A stretch of DNA of 64,000 nt from Accumulibacter sp. (GTDB lineage: Bacteria; Pseudomonadota; Gammaproteobacteria; Burkholderiales; Rhodocyclaceae), in NCBI RefSeq assembly GCF_029255125.1, contig NZ_JAPUVR010000081.1, positions 1 to 64,000 of the forward strand, in the 5' to 3' direction. Position numbers and translations under genes: made by a program. The notes under the pieces are model-generated. The model was not told where the DNA came from. It searched no databases and saw only the letters and a program-made list of their open reading frames with translations. How positions within the stretch are numbered: the first letter of the stretch is position 1; the number at the start of each line of letters is the position of its first letter. Shown in pieces: positions 47,130 to 55,286 of the stretch.

Positions 47130-47714
47130 ATGACCCATTACCTGTTCATCATCGTCGGCGCCGTCCTCGTCAATAACGTCGTTCTCGTCAAGATCCTCGG
47201 TCTGTGTCCGTTCATGGGCGTCTCGAAGAAGCTGGACACGGCTTTCGGGATGGGCGCCGCGACCACCTTCGTGCTCACCGTGGCGACGGGAGCGAGTTAC
47301 GTCATCGACCATTACCTGTTGATGCCTTTCGGGCTCGAATACCTGCGCACGCTGTCGTTCATCGTGACGATCGCGGCGATCGTCCAGTTGACCGAGATGG
47401 TCATTCAGAAGACCAGCCCACTCCTGCACCAGGTGCTCGGTATCTACCTGCCACTGATCACCACCAACTGCGCCGTCCTCGGGGTGCCGCTACTGAACGT
47501 CGCCAACCGTTTCAATTTCGTCGAGTCACTGCTTTTCGGGGCCGGCAGCGCGGCAGGTTTCTCGCTCGTTCTCGTTCTCTTTGCCGGTATTCGTGAGCGC
47601 ATCGAAGGGGCAGACGTGCCCGTCTATTTTCGGGGTGCAGCCATCGCAATGGTTACTGCCGGGCTGATGAGCCTGGCTTTCATGGGCTTCGTCGGTCTGG
47701 ACAAGTATCAATGA
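47130..47714 (+). CDS. rsxA: Rnf electron-transport complex subunit RsxA
   Basis: This 194-residue six-TM subunit has [21 protein letters not shown] and [13 protein letters not shown], each with a conserved Cys that binds the shared iron-sulfur centre with RsxE. ATG 47130 gives [12 protein letters not shown], the standard N-terminus. It is the first gene of rsxABCDGE, which couples ferredoxin and NAD redox to ion pumping, or reduces SoxR in enterics. Confidence 0.96.
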   Translation: MTHYLFIIVGAVLVNNVVLVKILGLCPFMGVSKKLDTAFGMGAATTFVLTVATGASYVIDHYLLMPFGLEYLRTLSFIVTIAAIVQLTEMVIQKTSPLLHQVLGIYLPLITTNCAVLGVPLLNVANRFNFVESLLFGAGSAAGFSLVLVLFAGIRERIEGADVPVYFRGAAIAMVTAGLMSLAFMGFVGLDKYQ

Positions 47715-48253
47715 TCGCCAGCCTGGCCATCATGGCGCTCGGCGCCATCGTCCTCGGCGCTGCGCTCGGCTACGCCTCGATCAAGTTCAAGGTCGAGGGT
47801 GATCCGCTGGTTGAAAAGATCGACGCCATCCTGCCGCAGACGCAGTGTGGCCAGTGCGGCTACCCCGGCTGCAAACCCTACGCCGAGGCGATCTCGTCGG
47901 GCGAAGCGGAAATCAACCTTTGCCCGCCTGGCGGCATGGACGGCGTGCGCAAGTTGGCTGATCTACTCGGCCGCGAGGTCAAGCCCCTGGCCGCCGAGGA
48001 GAAGCCGAAGCAGGTGGCGATCATCGACGAACAGACGTGCATCGGCTGCACGCTCTGCATTCAGGCGTGCCCGGTGGACGCCATCGTCGGCGCAGCAAAG
48101 CAGATGCACACGATCGTCGGGCCGCTTTGCACCGGTTGCGAACTGTGTATCCCGCCCTGTCCGGTCGAATGTATCCGCATGGAGCCATTGAGCGAGAATC
48201 TCGATAACTGGAAGTGGAAGTACCCGGTCTTCGAGATTCGGCGGGCTGCCTAG
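47711..48253 (+). CDS. rsxB: Rnf complex iron-sulfur subunit RsxB
   Basis: This 180-residue protein has one N-terminal membrane helix, the [16 protein letters not shown] cluster motif (4Fe4S domain) and two ferredoxin-type 4Fe-4S sites, [16 protein letters not shown] and [16 protein letters not shown]. It overlaps rsxA by ATGA. Confidence 0.97.
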   Translation: MIASLAIMALGAIVLGAALGYASIKFKVEGDPLVEKIDAILPQTQCGQCGYPGCKPYAEAISSGEAEINLCPPGGMDGVRKLADLLGREVKPLAAEEKPKQVAIIDEQTCIGCTLCIQACPVDAIVGAAKQMHTIVGPLCTGCELCIPPCPVECIRMEPLSENLDNWKWKYPVFEIRRAA

Positions 48254-48262
48254 GGCCGGCTG

Positions 48263-50035
48263 ATGCTGCAGCGACTGTTCAGCTTCAAAGGCGGCGTCAA
48301 GCCACAGACCAACAAGAGCCCGTCGGTACAGGAAGCGATCGGCTTCGCGCCGCTGCCCGCGCGCCTCTACGTGCCTTTGCACCAGAGCATCGGCGGGGCG
48401 GCCAATCCGCTCGTCCGCCCGGGCGAAAAGGTGGGCAAAGGCCAGTTGATCGGCGGTGCCGACGGCTGGATGTCGTCGGCGGTGCACGCGCCGACTTCGG
48501 GTCGTGTCCTGGCGGTTGAAGAACATGTCGCGACGCACCCCTCGGGGCTGACTACGCTGAGCGTTGTCATCGAGCCCGATGGCTGCGACGAGTGGGCGGA
48601 GCGCCAGCCGATCGATTACCGGAGCCAGCCACCTGAACGCGTACGCGAGGCCCTGCGCGACGCCGGGGTCGTCGGCCTGGGCGGCGCGGTCTTTCCCAGC
48701 CATGCCAAACTGGCGCCAGCGAAGTCCGTGGTGGTGCAAGACCTGGTGATCAATGGCGCCGAGTGTGAGCCCTTCATGACCTGCGACGACATGCTGATGC
48801 GCGAGCGGGCCGAGGAGACGGTGCGCGGTATTGCCATCTTTCGCGAGTTGCTGGCGGCGCAGCGCGTGCTGATCGGCATCGAGGACAACAAGCCGGAAGC
48901 GATCGCCGCAATGCGCAATGCGGTCGCGCACCTGGGCCTCGATTATGCGGTCGTGGCCGTTCCGACGCGCTACCCGGCAGGTGGTGCCAAGCAGTTGATT
49001 CGCGTGCTGACCGGCAAGGAGGTGCCGGCCAGTCGGCGGTCTACCGAACTCGGTGTGCAATGTTTCAACGTGGCCACCGTCTACACGGCGTACCGCGCGC
49101 TCGAGTTCGGCGAGCCGGTCATTTCGCGCATCGTCACGCTCACCGGCAACGTCGCCCATCCGCGCAATTGGGACGTCCGTATCGGGACGCCACTGCGCGA
49201 CTTCGTAGCGCTCGGTGAGCCGCAGCGCGATACGAACGCTTTCCTGATGGGCGGGCCAATGATGGGCTTTGCCCTGCCCAGCCTCGACGCCCCCGTGGTC
49301 AAGGCGACCAACTGTATCATCGCCGGCTCGGCCGGACTATTTCCGCCGAATCCGCCCGAGATGCCGTGCATCCGTTGCGGAGCGTGCGCCGACGTATGTC
49401 CGCACGAGTTGCAGCCTTTCGAGCTGTATTGGTTTTCGCGGGCCCGGATCTTCGGCAAGACGCAGGAGTATCACATCTTCGACTGCATCGAATGCGGCTG
49501 CTGCAGCTATGTCTGCCCGTCGCACATTCCGTTGGTCCAGTATTTTCGTTTTGCCAAGAGCGAAATCTGGGCACGCGAGCGCGAGAAGAAGGCGGCCGAC
49601 GCCGCCAAGGCGCGTTTTGAATTGCGCAACGCGCGCGAGGAACGCGAGAAGGAGGAAAAGGCCGAGCGGCTGGCGAAAGCGGCTGCCGCCAAGGCGGCTG
49701 AACGCAAGACCGTGGTGGCGCAAACCAACAGCGACGCGGCAGGCACGCCGCGCGCGCTCGAACCGCAGGACACGCCGCCGGCGACCGGCGAAGCGGCCGA
49801 CAGCGCCGGCGCACTCGACGCTGAAGCGCTGAAGAAGGCGACGATCCAGGCTGCGATGGAACGAGCGCGCGCCCAACGCGCCGGACAAGCGGCGCGAAAT
49901 ACTGACCGCCTCACCCCGGAGCAGGCGAAGGAAATCGCCGCCGTCGACGCGCGCCGGGCACGGCAGGCAAGCAGCGCCAGTGCGCCGCCCGCGCCGCCTG
50001 AGCGCTCGTCCGATTCTGCCGGATCGGGCGATTGA
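48263..50035 (+). CDS. rsxC: Rnf complex subunit RsxC
   Basis: This 590-residue peripheral subunit binds NADH and FMN. It has an N-terminal barrel-sandwich part (about 45-125), the Complex1_51K-like domain (ARLYVPLHQSIGG... GLGGAVFPSHAKL, VINGAECEPFMTCDD), SLBB and two 4Fe-4S motifs, CIRCGACADVCPHEL and CIECGCCSYVCPSHI. The last 150 residues are a charged Ala/Lys/Glu-rich helical tail of variable length in this family. The rsxB-rsxC gap is nine bases. Confidence 0.96.
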   Translation: MLQRLFSFKGGVKPQTNKSPSVQEAIGFAPLPARLYVPLHQSIGGAANPLVRPGEKVGKGQLIGGADGWMSSAVHAPTSGRVLAVEEHVATHPSGLTTLSVVIEPDGCDEWAERQPIDYRSQPPERVREALRDAGVVGLGGAVFPSHAKLAPAKSVVVQDLVINGAECEPFMTCDDMLMRERAEETVRGIAIFRELLAAQRVLIGIEDNKPEAIAAMRNAVAHLGLDYAVVAVPTRYPAGGAKQLIRVLTGKEVPASRRSTELGVQCFNVATVYTAYRALEFGEPVISRIVTLTGNVAHPRNWDVRIGTPLRDFVALGEPQRDTNAFLMGGPMMGFALPSLDAPVVKATNCIIAGSAGLFPPNPPEMPCIRCGACADVCPHELQPFELYWFSRARIFGKTQEYHIFDCIECGCCSYVCPSHIPLVQYFRFAKSEIWAREREKKAADAAKARFELRNAREEREKEEKAERLAKAAAAKAAERKTVVAQTNSDAAGTPRALEPQDTPPATGEAADSAGALDAEALKKATIQAAMERARAQRAGQAARNTDRLTPEQAKEIAAVDARRARQASSASAPPAPPERSSDSAGSGD

Positions 50036-50038
50036 GCG

Positions 50039-51061
50039 ATGGACTTCTCGACTCCCCCTTATCTGCTGCTTGAGCGCACCAGCGTGCGGCGCATCATGCT
50101 GCAGGTGCTGATCGGTCTGTTGCCGGGAATCGCCGCCTACGTCTGGCTGATCGGACCGATCATCCTGTTCCAGTTGTTGCTGGCAACGATTGCTGCGCTG
50201 TCTGGCGAAGCCTTGATGCTTCGGCTGCGCAACCGACCGATGGCGATGTTTCTCACTGACGGCAGCGCGGTGGTCACTGCGTGGCTGGTCGCGCTGACCG
50301 TTCCGCCAATGGCGCCGTGGTGGTTGGTCGTCGTCGGCAGCCTGTTCGCCATCGTCATTGCCAAGCACCTGTACGGCGGGCTGGGGCAGAACCCTTTCAA
50401 TCCGGCGATGGTCGCGTTCGCCGCGTGCATCGTCTCGTTTCCGGCGCTGATGTCACAGTGGCCGGTCATCGGTCTGCAACTTTCGCTGCGCGAGCAGTTC
50501 GAGCTGGTCGCCGGGCTGGCGCCGCGCATCGACGTGATGAGCGGAGCAACGCCACTCGATGCGATCAAGACCGCACTGAAGGTGAGCGAGGGTAGCGTCG
50601 ATGTGCCGACGCTGCTCGCGACGCAAGAGGTGTTCGGCAACTTTGCCGGGCGCGGCTGGGAGTGGGTGACCACCGGTTACCTGCTCGGCGGCCTCTGGCT
50701 ATGGCAGCGCAAGGTGATCGGCTGGCAGGCGCCGCTCGCCTTCATCGCCGGCCTCTCGTTACTCGCCGCAGCCCTCTGGGCATGGCAGCCGGAGCGCTTC
50801 GCCAATCCCCTGTTCCATCTCTTCTCGGGTGGCGCGATGCTGGGCGCCTTCTTCATCGTGACCGATCCGGTATCGGGTTGCACGACGGCCAAGGGAAGGC
50901 TCGTCTTCGGCTTTGCTGCCGGGGTTCTCGCCTACGTCATCCGCGTCTTCGCCGGATATCCTGACGGCGTCGCTTTCGCTGTCTTGTTGATGAACCTCTG
51001 CGTACCGCTGATCGACATGTACACTCAGCCGCCGATCTTCGGCATGAAAAAAGAGCGATGA
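50039..51061 (+). CDS. rsxD: Rnf complex membrane flavoprotein subunit RsxD
   Basis: This 340-residue polytopic subunit has the covalent-FMN motif MSGATPLDAIKTA with Thr 171. The stretch GGLGQNPFNPAMVAFA and VTDPVSGCTTAKGRL are also characteristic. It belongs to the NqrB/RnfD family. It starts three bases after rsxC and overlaps rsxG by four. Confidence 0.96.
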   Translation: MDFSTPPYLLLERTSVRRIMLQVLIGLLPGIAAYVWLIGPIILFQLLLATIAALSGEALMLRLRNRPMAMFLTDGSAVVTAWLVALTVPPMAPWWLVVVGSLFAIVIAKHLYGGLGQNPFNPAMVAFAACIVSFPALMSQWPVIGLQLSLREQFELVAGLAPRIDVMSGATPLDAIKTALKVSEGSVDVPTLLATQEVFGNFAGRGWEWVTTGYLLGGLWLWQRKVIGWQAPLAFIAGLSLLAAALWAWQPERFANPLFHLFSGGAMLGAFFIVTDPVSGCTTAKGRLVFGFAAGVLAYVIRVFAGYPDGVAFAVLLMNLCVPLIDMYTQPPIFGMKKER

Positions 51062-51747
51062 GCTCGGCGGCGAAGACACCGAGTCCGCTCAGGATGGCCG
51101 CGCGCACGGCACTTATCCTGTTTCTCTTCGTGATCGCGTTCACCGGTCTGCTGGCAGCCGCCTATCAATGGACACGACCCGCGGTCGAAGCGGCGGCGCT
51201 GGCTGAGAAGATGAAACTGATCAGCGAGGTGCTGCCCAGCGAGCTGTATGACAATGACTTTCTCAGCGATGTCCGGCCACTGGCGGCGACGCCGGAGTTG
51301 GGCCTCGAGCAGGAATCGGCGGCGTATCGGGCACGCCGGCAGGGTGTGATCACCGCACTCGTCTTCGAGGCCGTTGCGCCTGACGGCTACTCGGGGAAGA
51401 TCCGCCTGCTGATCGCGGTAGCCGCCGACGGAACGCTGCTCGGCGTGCGCGTCACTCAGCACAAGGAAACACCTGGGCTGGGCGATTACATCGAGCCGCG
51501 CAAGGACAAGAACAAGGAACATCCGTGGATCAGACAGTTCGATGGCCTGTCGCTGGCTGCGTTGGGCGAGCACGACTGGCGGGTGAAGAAGGATGGCGGA
51601 CGCTTCGACTCGCTCGCCGGCGCGACGATCACGCCGCGGGCAATCATCCGCGCGGTACACAAAGCCTTGCAGCATTTTGCCAAACACCGCGCGGAGTGGT
51701 TGGCCGACGGCACCCGAGAGGAGAAAAGCGATGATCAGCCGCGCTGA
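51058..51747 (+). CDS. rsxG: Rnf complex flavoprotein subunit RsxG
   Basis: This 229-residue subunit has one N-terminal TM helix (about 15-36) and a periplasmic FMN-binding domain. The covalent-flavin motif is FDSLAGATITPRA (Thr 190). HKETPGLGDYIEPRKDK is another family block. Flavin attachment needs an ApbE transferase, which is not encoded in this window. Confidence 0.95.
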   Translation: MSSAAKTPSPLRMAARTALILFLFVIAFTGLLAAAYQWTRPAVEAAALAEKMKLISEVLPSELYDNDFLSDVRPLAATPELGLEQESAAYRARRQGVITALVFEAVAPDGYSGKIRLLIAVAADGTLLGVRVTQHKETPGLGDYIEPRKDKNKEHPWIRQFDGLSLAALGEHDWRVKKDGGRFDSLAGATITPRAIIRAVHKALQHFAKHRAEWLADGTREEKSDDQPR

Positions 51748-52426
51748 GTTCAAGGAGATCCGGGATAATGGCGTCTGGCACCAGAATACCAGCCTGGTCC
51801 AGATCCTCGGCCTTTGTCCCTTGCTCGCGGTAACCAGCAACATGGTCAACGGCGTCATGCTCTCGCTGGCGACGATTCTGGTCATGGCGATTGCCAACGT
51901 TGCGGTGGCCGCCCTGCGCAACCTGATACCACACGAAATTCGGATTCCGGTCTTCATCCTGATCGTTGCCGCTCTGGTAACCGTCGTCGATCTCGTGTTC
52001 AACGCACAGTTTCATGAGCTGTATCAGGTGCTCGGCATCTTCATTCCGCTGATCGTCACGAACTGTATCGTACTGGCGCGCGTCGAGGCTTTTGCCAACC
52101 GCAATCCCCCGCTGCAGTCGGCCTTCGACGGCGTCTTCATGGGCGTCGGGATGCTGTGGACGCTGGCGCTGCTCGGCGGCCTGCGCGAGTTCATCGGCGG
52201 CGGCACGCTGTTTGCGGGCATCGACATGGTCATTCCGGCATTGCGTCCATGGCAGATCCTGCCGGAGGACTATCCGGGTTTCCTGCTCGCCATCCTGCCA
52301 CCCGGCGCTTTCATCGTTCTCGGCTGCCTGATTGCCTGGAAGAACTGGGTCGAAGCACGGACGGCGGCGCGGCGCAGCCGAGGTCAGTCGGCAACGACGC
52401 TGGGCAAGCTGGTCGGCGGTGCCTGA
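51731..52426 (+). CDS. rsxE: Rnf complex subunit RsxE
   Basis: This 231-residue six-TM homologue of RsxA has NTSLVQILGLCPLLAVTSNMVNG and PLIVTNCIVLARVEAFA, which carry the paired Cys. It completes the set A, B, C, D, G, E. It overlaps rsxG by 17 bases; nth begins one base after its stop. Confidence 0.95.
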   Translation: MISRAEFKEIRDNGVWHQNTSLVQILGLCPLLAVTSNMVNGVMLSLATILVMAIANVAVAALRNLIPHEIRIPVFILIVAALVTVVDLVFNAQFHELYQVLGIFIPLIVTNCIVLARVEAFANRNPPLQSAFDGVFMGVGMLWTLALLGGLREFIGGGTLFAGIDMVIPALRPWQILPEDYPGFLLAILPPGAFIVLGCLIAWKNWVEARTAARRSRGQSATTLGKLVGGA

Positions 52427-52427
52427 G

Positions 52428-53102
52428 ATGGCCGATTCGACAGGCCTGAGCGCGGCTGACATCGGTCGGATCTTTGCCCGTTTGCGGGAGTCAAACGAAC
52501 AACCGGAAACGGAACTCGAGTTCGCGACGCCGTTTCAACTGCTGGTTGCCGTGATCCTGTCGGCGCAGGCGACCGACAAGAGCGTCAACCAGGCGACGCG
52601 TGCGCTCTTTGCCGATGCCCCGACGCCAGACGCCATGCTCGCTCTCGGCGAGTCCGGTCTGGTTCCCTATATCAACCGGATAGGACTCTTCCGAAGCAAA
52701 GCGAAAAACGTCATCGCAAGCTGCCGGCAACTGCTCGACAAGCACGCCGGGGAGGTTCCAGCGACGCGTGAAGCGCTCGAAGCCCTGCCCGGCGTCGGGC
52801 GAAAGACGGCGAACGTGGTGCTCAACGTTGCTTTCGGCGAAGCGACAATCGCTGTCGATACGCACATTTTTCGCGTTGCTCGACGGATCGGCCTGGCCAG
52901 CGGAAAAACTCCGCTGGCTGTCGAACGGGAGTTGCTGCAGTGTGTTCCCGAGGAATTCCGGCGGTCGGCGCATCATTGGTTGATCCTGCATGGGCGTTAC
53001 GTCTGCAAGGCACGCCGGCCGGAATGCGCGCGCTGTTGCCTTGCCGATCTCTGCGCGCACAACGCTGTGGTCGGCCAATCGCTCGCGTCGTCAGATGTTT
53101 AA
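52428..53102 (+). CDS. nth: Endonuclease III
   Basis: This 224-residue base-excision-repair glycosylase/AP lyase removes oxidised pyrimidines. Helix-hairpin-helix LEALPGVGRKTANVVL, catalytic Lys and Asp (VDTHIFRVARRIGLA), and the C-terminal 4Fe-4S motif C-X6-C-X2-C-X5-C (from CKARRPECARCCLADLC). The rsx-nth link is conserved from E. coli to betaproteobacteria. Confidence 0.97.
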   Translation: MADSTGLSAADIGRIFARLRESNEQPETELEFATPFQLLVAVILSAQATDKSVNQATRALFADAPTPDAMLALGESGLVPYINRIGLFRSKAKNVIASCRQLLDKHAGEVPATREALEALPGVGRKTANVVLNVAFGEATIAVDTHIFRVARRIGLASGKTPLAVERELLQCVPEEFRRSAHHWLILHGRYVCKARRPECARCCLADLCAHNAVVGQSLASSDV

Positions 53103-53523
53103 TCCGACGCGAGAGCAGGTGCGCGACTTCTTCTGCCGCGCGTGGAAGAAACACCGCGAGCGTTCGCTGCTGGAAGGTGCCGAGGCTGCTGCGGTCGATG
53201 TGATCATCCGCCATCCCGAGTATCATGCTTTGCTCGCCGACCCGGCGCTCGCCGCCACACAGGAATATCCGCCCGAGGGCGGACAGCTCAACCCCTTTCT
53301 TCATCTGTCGCTGCATCTGGCGATTGCCGAGCAACTGAGCATCGACCAGCCGCGCGGAATCCGCGCGGCTTTTCAGGCCCTGGCCGCGCGCCTCGACCCG
53401 CACGCGGCAGAACACCGCATCCTCGAATGCCTGGGCGAAGCGCTCTGGCGCTCGCAAAGGGAGCGCACTGCAATCGATGCTGTCGCCTACCTCGAGTGCG
53501 TGCAGCGCGCAGCTAAAGGCTGA
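53095..53523 (+). CDS. DUF1841 family protein
   Basis: This 142-residue protein of unknown function has the typical start MFNPTREQVRDFFCRAWKKH and the block NPFLHLSLHLAIAEQLSIDQPRGI (DUF1841). The family is usually found directly downstream of nth in beta- and gammaproteobacteria, as here, with an eight-base overlap. Its 3' end overlaps the 3' end of the convergent mobA gene by 37 bases. Confidence 0.88.
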   Translation: MFNPTREQVRDFFCRAWKKHRERSLLEGAEAAAVDVIIRHPEYHALLADPALAATQEYPPEGGQLNPFLHLSLHLAIAEQLSIDQPRGIRAAFQALAARLDPHAAEHRILECLGEALWRSQRERTAIDAVAYLECVQRAAKG

Positions 53524-54149
53524 AGCTGATCTGCAGCGGAGGCCGAAGTGCCTTCGGGCCAAGGCGCTTCACCCGCCAGACGAGCGAGATCGTCGGGCGT
53601 GTTGATGTTGCAGAAAGCCGCGACTTCGTCGTCAAAAGCGACTTCGCAGGCGTTCAAAGTGCTGTACCAGAGGCCAGGCTGACGGCCGCCGTCGTGCAGG
53701 AACTGGGTGAGATGGGGCAGCAAGGCACGCCGGCAGAGGCAGAATACCGGCTGCCGCTGCGCGCAGGTTCGGGCGAGCGTCAGGTCGCACCGCTGGCTGG
53801 CCAGTGCGTGGTAGAGGCGTTCAACCAGATCGGCGGGCAGTCGCGGCGAGTCGCAGGGAACACAGGCGACGAGCGGATGCGTGGCGCTGGCCAAGGCCGC
53901 GTGCAAGCCGGCCAGCGGGCCGGCGAAACCCGGGACGCGGTCGCTGATTACCGGGTAGCCCAGACCCGCGTAGACGGCGATTTGACGGTTGGCATTGATC
54001 AGCACTTCGTCGACTTGCGGTCGCAGGCGCTCGACGACCCATTGCGCGAGCGGCTTGCCGGCGAGCAACTGCAGCCCCTTGTCGGCGCCCCCCATGCGGC
54101 GGCCCAATCCGCCCGCCAGCACGACTCCGCTGATCGGCGGGCGGTTCAC
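53487..54149 (-). CDS. mobA: Molybdenum cofactor guanylyltransferase MobA
   Basis: This enzyme adds GMP to molybdopterin to make bis-MGD. Motifs: [21 protein letters not shown] (as the nucleotide-binding LAGGLGRRMGG plus DKGL), PLAGLHAAL, ACVPCDSPRLP and FCNINTPDDLA. The start is uncertain. GTG 54149 gives 220 residues; a TTG at 54233 in the same frame, overlapping the upstream gene, would give 248 with a non-conserved extension. Neither has a good Shine-Dalgarno. Confidence 0.88.
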   Translation of the reverse strand: MNRPPISGVVLAGGLGRRMGGADKGLQLLAGKPLAQWVVERLRPQVDEVLINANRQIAVYAGLGYPVISDRVPGFAGPLAGLHAALASATHPLVACVPCDSPRLPADLVERLYHALASQRCDLTLARTCAQRQPVFCLCRRALLPHLTQFLHDGGRQPGLWYSTLNACEVAFDDEVAAFCNINTPDDLARLAGEAPWPEGTSASAADQLQPLAARCTHSR

Positions 54150-54225
54150 CGGCGAAGCTGCAGCCCGCCCGGCGTTCGAACGCCTGGCGAGCGCCCGCGG
54201 GAAGGCGAGGGTGTCACCGGCACGC

Positions 54226-54786
54226 TCAGGCAAAGCCCGGCAGCCAGCCGCTGTCGGGTGCGTTGGCGAGGGGCTCGAGCATTCCCTGGAAGAGCGCTTC
54301 GATGACCGGCGGCTCGTGCCAGCGTTCGTTCATGAAGGTCAGGCCAACTTCTTCGACCAGCGCACCGCTCCAGTAGTGGCGGGCGACTTCGTCGAGCATC
54401 GCAAGGTTCAGGCTGTGCGGCAGCCGCAGGTAATCAAGCCAGCTGGAGTCGTGAAACGAACACGTGTACGTTCCCTTGCTGCGCGCGCAAACGAGCAGCT
54501 TTCCGCAGACGCGAGCCGGGTGCTTGCGGCGGAAGGTTTCGGCGTCCACGCGCGTGGCAAACAGCAGCAGCGCATGCAGGCGGCTGGGAAAGTGCTGATA
54601 GAGCCGTTGCCGGAAGTACTCCAGGTGGTACTCGGCAAAGTAATTCTGCACCGTCGTGAACTGATCTTCCGGCAAGGACTTGCCGAAAGGATTGCCGAGC
54701 AGGATATCCCAGCCGGGTAGTTCAGCGTCGGCGTCCAGCCACGCATAGAGCTCGATCGGTGCGCTGTCTCGCAAGAGGTGCTTCAT
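54226..54786 (-). CDS. Conserved hypothetical protein
   Basis: This 186-residue soluble protein has no signal peptide or TM. It begins MKHLLRDSAPIELYAWLDADAELPGW and includes YFAEYHLEYFRQRLYQHFPSRLHALLLFATRVDAETF and SFHDSSWLDYLR. The block where an 'opening' residue name is matched to a small ligand domain faintly recalls uncharacterised DUF2441-type proteins, but I am not sure of the family. It lies 61 bases downstream of the ProQ-like gene and just upstream of mobA on the same strand. Confidence 0.7.
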   Translation of the reverse strand: MKHLLRDSAPIELYAWLDADAELPGWDILLGNPFGKSLPEDQFTTVQNYFAEYHLEYFRQRLYQHFPSRLHALLLFATRVDAETFRRKHPARVCGKLLVCARSKGTYTCSFHDSSWLDYLRLPHSLNLAMLDEVARHYWSGALVEEVGLTFMNERWHEPPVIEALFQGMLEPLANAPDSGWLPGFA

Positions 54787-54847
54787 GCGGCGATTCGATT
54801 TGATGAGCGATCAGGCACCAGCCACGCCGCCTGGGCTGCACCATTGC

Positions 54848-55267
54848 CTATTTGAGGCGACCGAACTTCTCGACCAGGCGGCCGAGTTTCTCGGCGTGTT
54901 GTCGCGCCAAAGCATCTGCTTCGCGCTGCACACGACGTTGCGCCGCCTGCTTCTCCAGCCGCTCCTTGACCAGTTGGCTGGCGTAAACACGTTGTTCAGG
55001 CGTAATCTCGCCCGCCGGATTACCTTCCAGATCAAGCCTGACCTGCGCCTTCTCGATCGCTTTCAGGTAGCGCAGGGAGTGCGTGTGTATGCCCAGCGCG
55101 ATGCGCAAGTGCTTGCGATCAAGACCGGGGAGACGCGCCAGCAACTGCTTGTCTATTCCGATGGCCAGCGGGCGACAGTCGCGCAGGACAGGGAAGCTGT
55201 CGTGCAAATCTTTCAGGAGCTGACGCGCGCTCGCGCTATGGGCGCTGCCAGGATTCGTGGTATTCAT
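54848..55267 (-). CDS. ProQ/FinO-domain RNA chaperone
   Basis: This 139-residue protein has the ProQ/FinO fold: LLKDLHDSFPVLRDCRPLAIGI, LLARLPGLDRKHLRIALGIHTHSLRYLKAI and RLDLEGNPAGEITPEQRVYA. A Lys/Arg/Glu-rich C-terminal helix follows (about 105-139). The family binds structured small RNAs and mRNA 3' ends. It is 19 bases after the fatty acyl-CoA reductase gene on the same strand. Confidence 0.9.
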   Translation of the reverse strand: MNTTNPGSAHSASARQLLKDLHDSFPVLRDCRPLAIGIDKQLLARLPGLDRKHLRIALGIHTHSLRYLKAIEKAQVRLDLEGNPAGEITPEQRVYASQLVKERLEKQAAQRRVQREADALARQHAEKLGRLVEKFGRLK

Positions 55268-55286
55268 CGCTTGTCGTGCCGCCGGG

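Noticed and set aside
45714-47429. Minus-strand frame of 571 codons opposite pyrD and rsxA
   Set aside because: It runs antisense to two genes with clear catalytic motifs and has no domain of its own.
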